DNA of 64,000 nucleotides from an uncultured Aquimarina sp. (GTDB taxonomy: Bacteria; Bacteroidota; Bacteroidia; Flavobacteriales; Flavobacteriaceae): the NCBI RefSeq assembly GCF_947496855.1, contig NZ_CANMED010000003.1, forward strand, positions 558,001 to 622,000. Direction: 5' to 3'. The translations under genes were made by a program, and so were the position numbers. Positions 63,939-64,000 of the stretch are shown one piece after another; positions within the stretch are counted from its first letter, which is position 1, and every line of letters starts with the position of its first letter. Below the pieces are notes generated by a model. That model made no database searches. It saw nothing but the letters and a program-made list of their open reading frames with translations, and was not told where the DNA came from.

Positions 63939-64000
63939 ATGCAACCCATACATATTCTGCTTTTAATCGCTGCTTACTTTGGTGTATTACTTTTAATTTC
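63939..64000 (+). CDS. Sodium:solute symporter, 3'-truncated by window edge
   Basis: Only the first 20 codons are in the window (MQPIHILLLIAAYFGVLLLI...). The hydrophobic start with YFGVLLLIS resembles the first helix of SSS-family sodium:solute symporters. The rest is outside the window. Confidence 0.5.
   Translation, partial: MQPIHILLLIAAYFGVLLLI

Overview
The window is AT-rich DNA from the chromosome of a marine-type Flavobacteriaceae bacterium (Bacteroidota); an Aquimarina-like genus is plausible but not proven. Support comes from a type IX secretion sorting tail, PorV/PorQ-like and Bacteroidota-type outer-membrane barrel proteins, TAnnTTTG promoter boxes, several TTG/GTG starts, a long NusB, DUF3276, DUF1573 and DUF4856 proteins, and a YfiT-type bacillithiol transferase. 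No rRNA, tRNA, CRISPR array or insertion sequence was recognised.

Layout. 1-5.8 kb: the end of a SAM methyltransferase (possibly natural-product type), a periplasmic tricorn-like protease and a lone PAS protein. 5.9-12.3 kb: a minus-strand operon (DUF4856 lipoprotein, imelysin-like lipoprotein, HTTM membrane protein, TonB-dependent receptor) that looks like an iron-uptake operon. It is driven by a textbook Bacteroidota promoter bracketed by two mirror-image operator-like sequences. 12.4-14.8 kb: a decayed haem-binding protein gene, HMG-CoA lyase, a small double-glycine peptide gene set between two copies of the LysE-gene 3' end, and the LysE exporter. 15-33 kb: mostly housekeeping and ordinary metabolism (pyrD, pepT, mscS, yajC, nusB, leucine dehydrogenase, an ABC exporter, an M14 peptidase, hydrolases, a cyclophilin-FKBP fusion).

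33.5-45.3 kb is the accessory heart of the window. An ECF sigma factor and its membrane partner are divergent from a small lipoprotein gene followed by a periplasmic TPR-CHAT (caspase-like) protease gene. That lipoprotein-protease cassette has been tandemly duplicated, and the duplication carried along the first ~25 codons of the sigma gene, now a stub at 38.2-38.3 kb. Next come a cysteine-rich class I lanthipeptide-like precursor, a stem-loop, a LanC cyclase, an outer-membrane barrel protein and a second double-glycine peptide. The two peptide genes here have clearly homologous upstream regions, which suggests common control. No LanB dehydratase and no peptidase-containing exporter are encoded in the window.

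45.3-64 kb returns to core genes: recQ, kdsD-like isomerase, tatC, lptB, a CapA/DUF3160 lipoprotein operon, pssA, a PorV/PorQ-family protein, lnt, a lectin-domain secreted protein, an ABC-F protein, a degenerate methyltransferase-like protein, a LolD/MacB-type ATPase, and the first codons of a sodium:solute symporter at the right edge.
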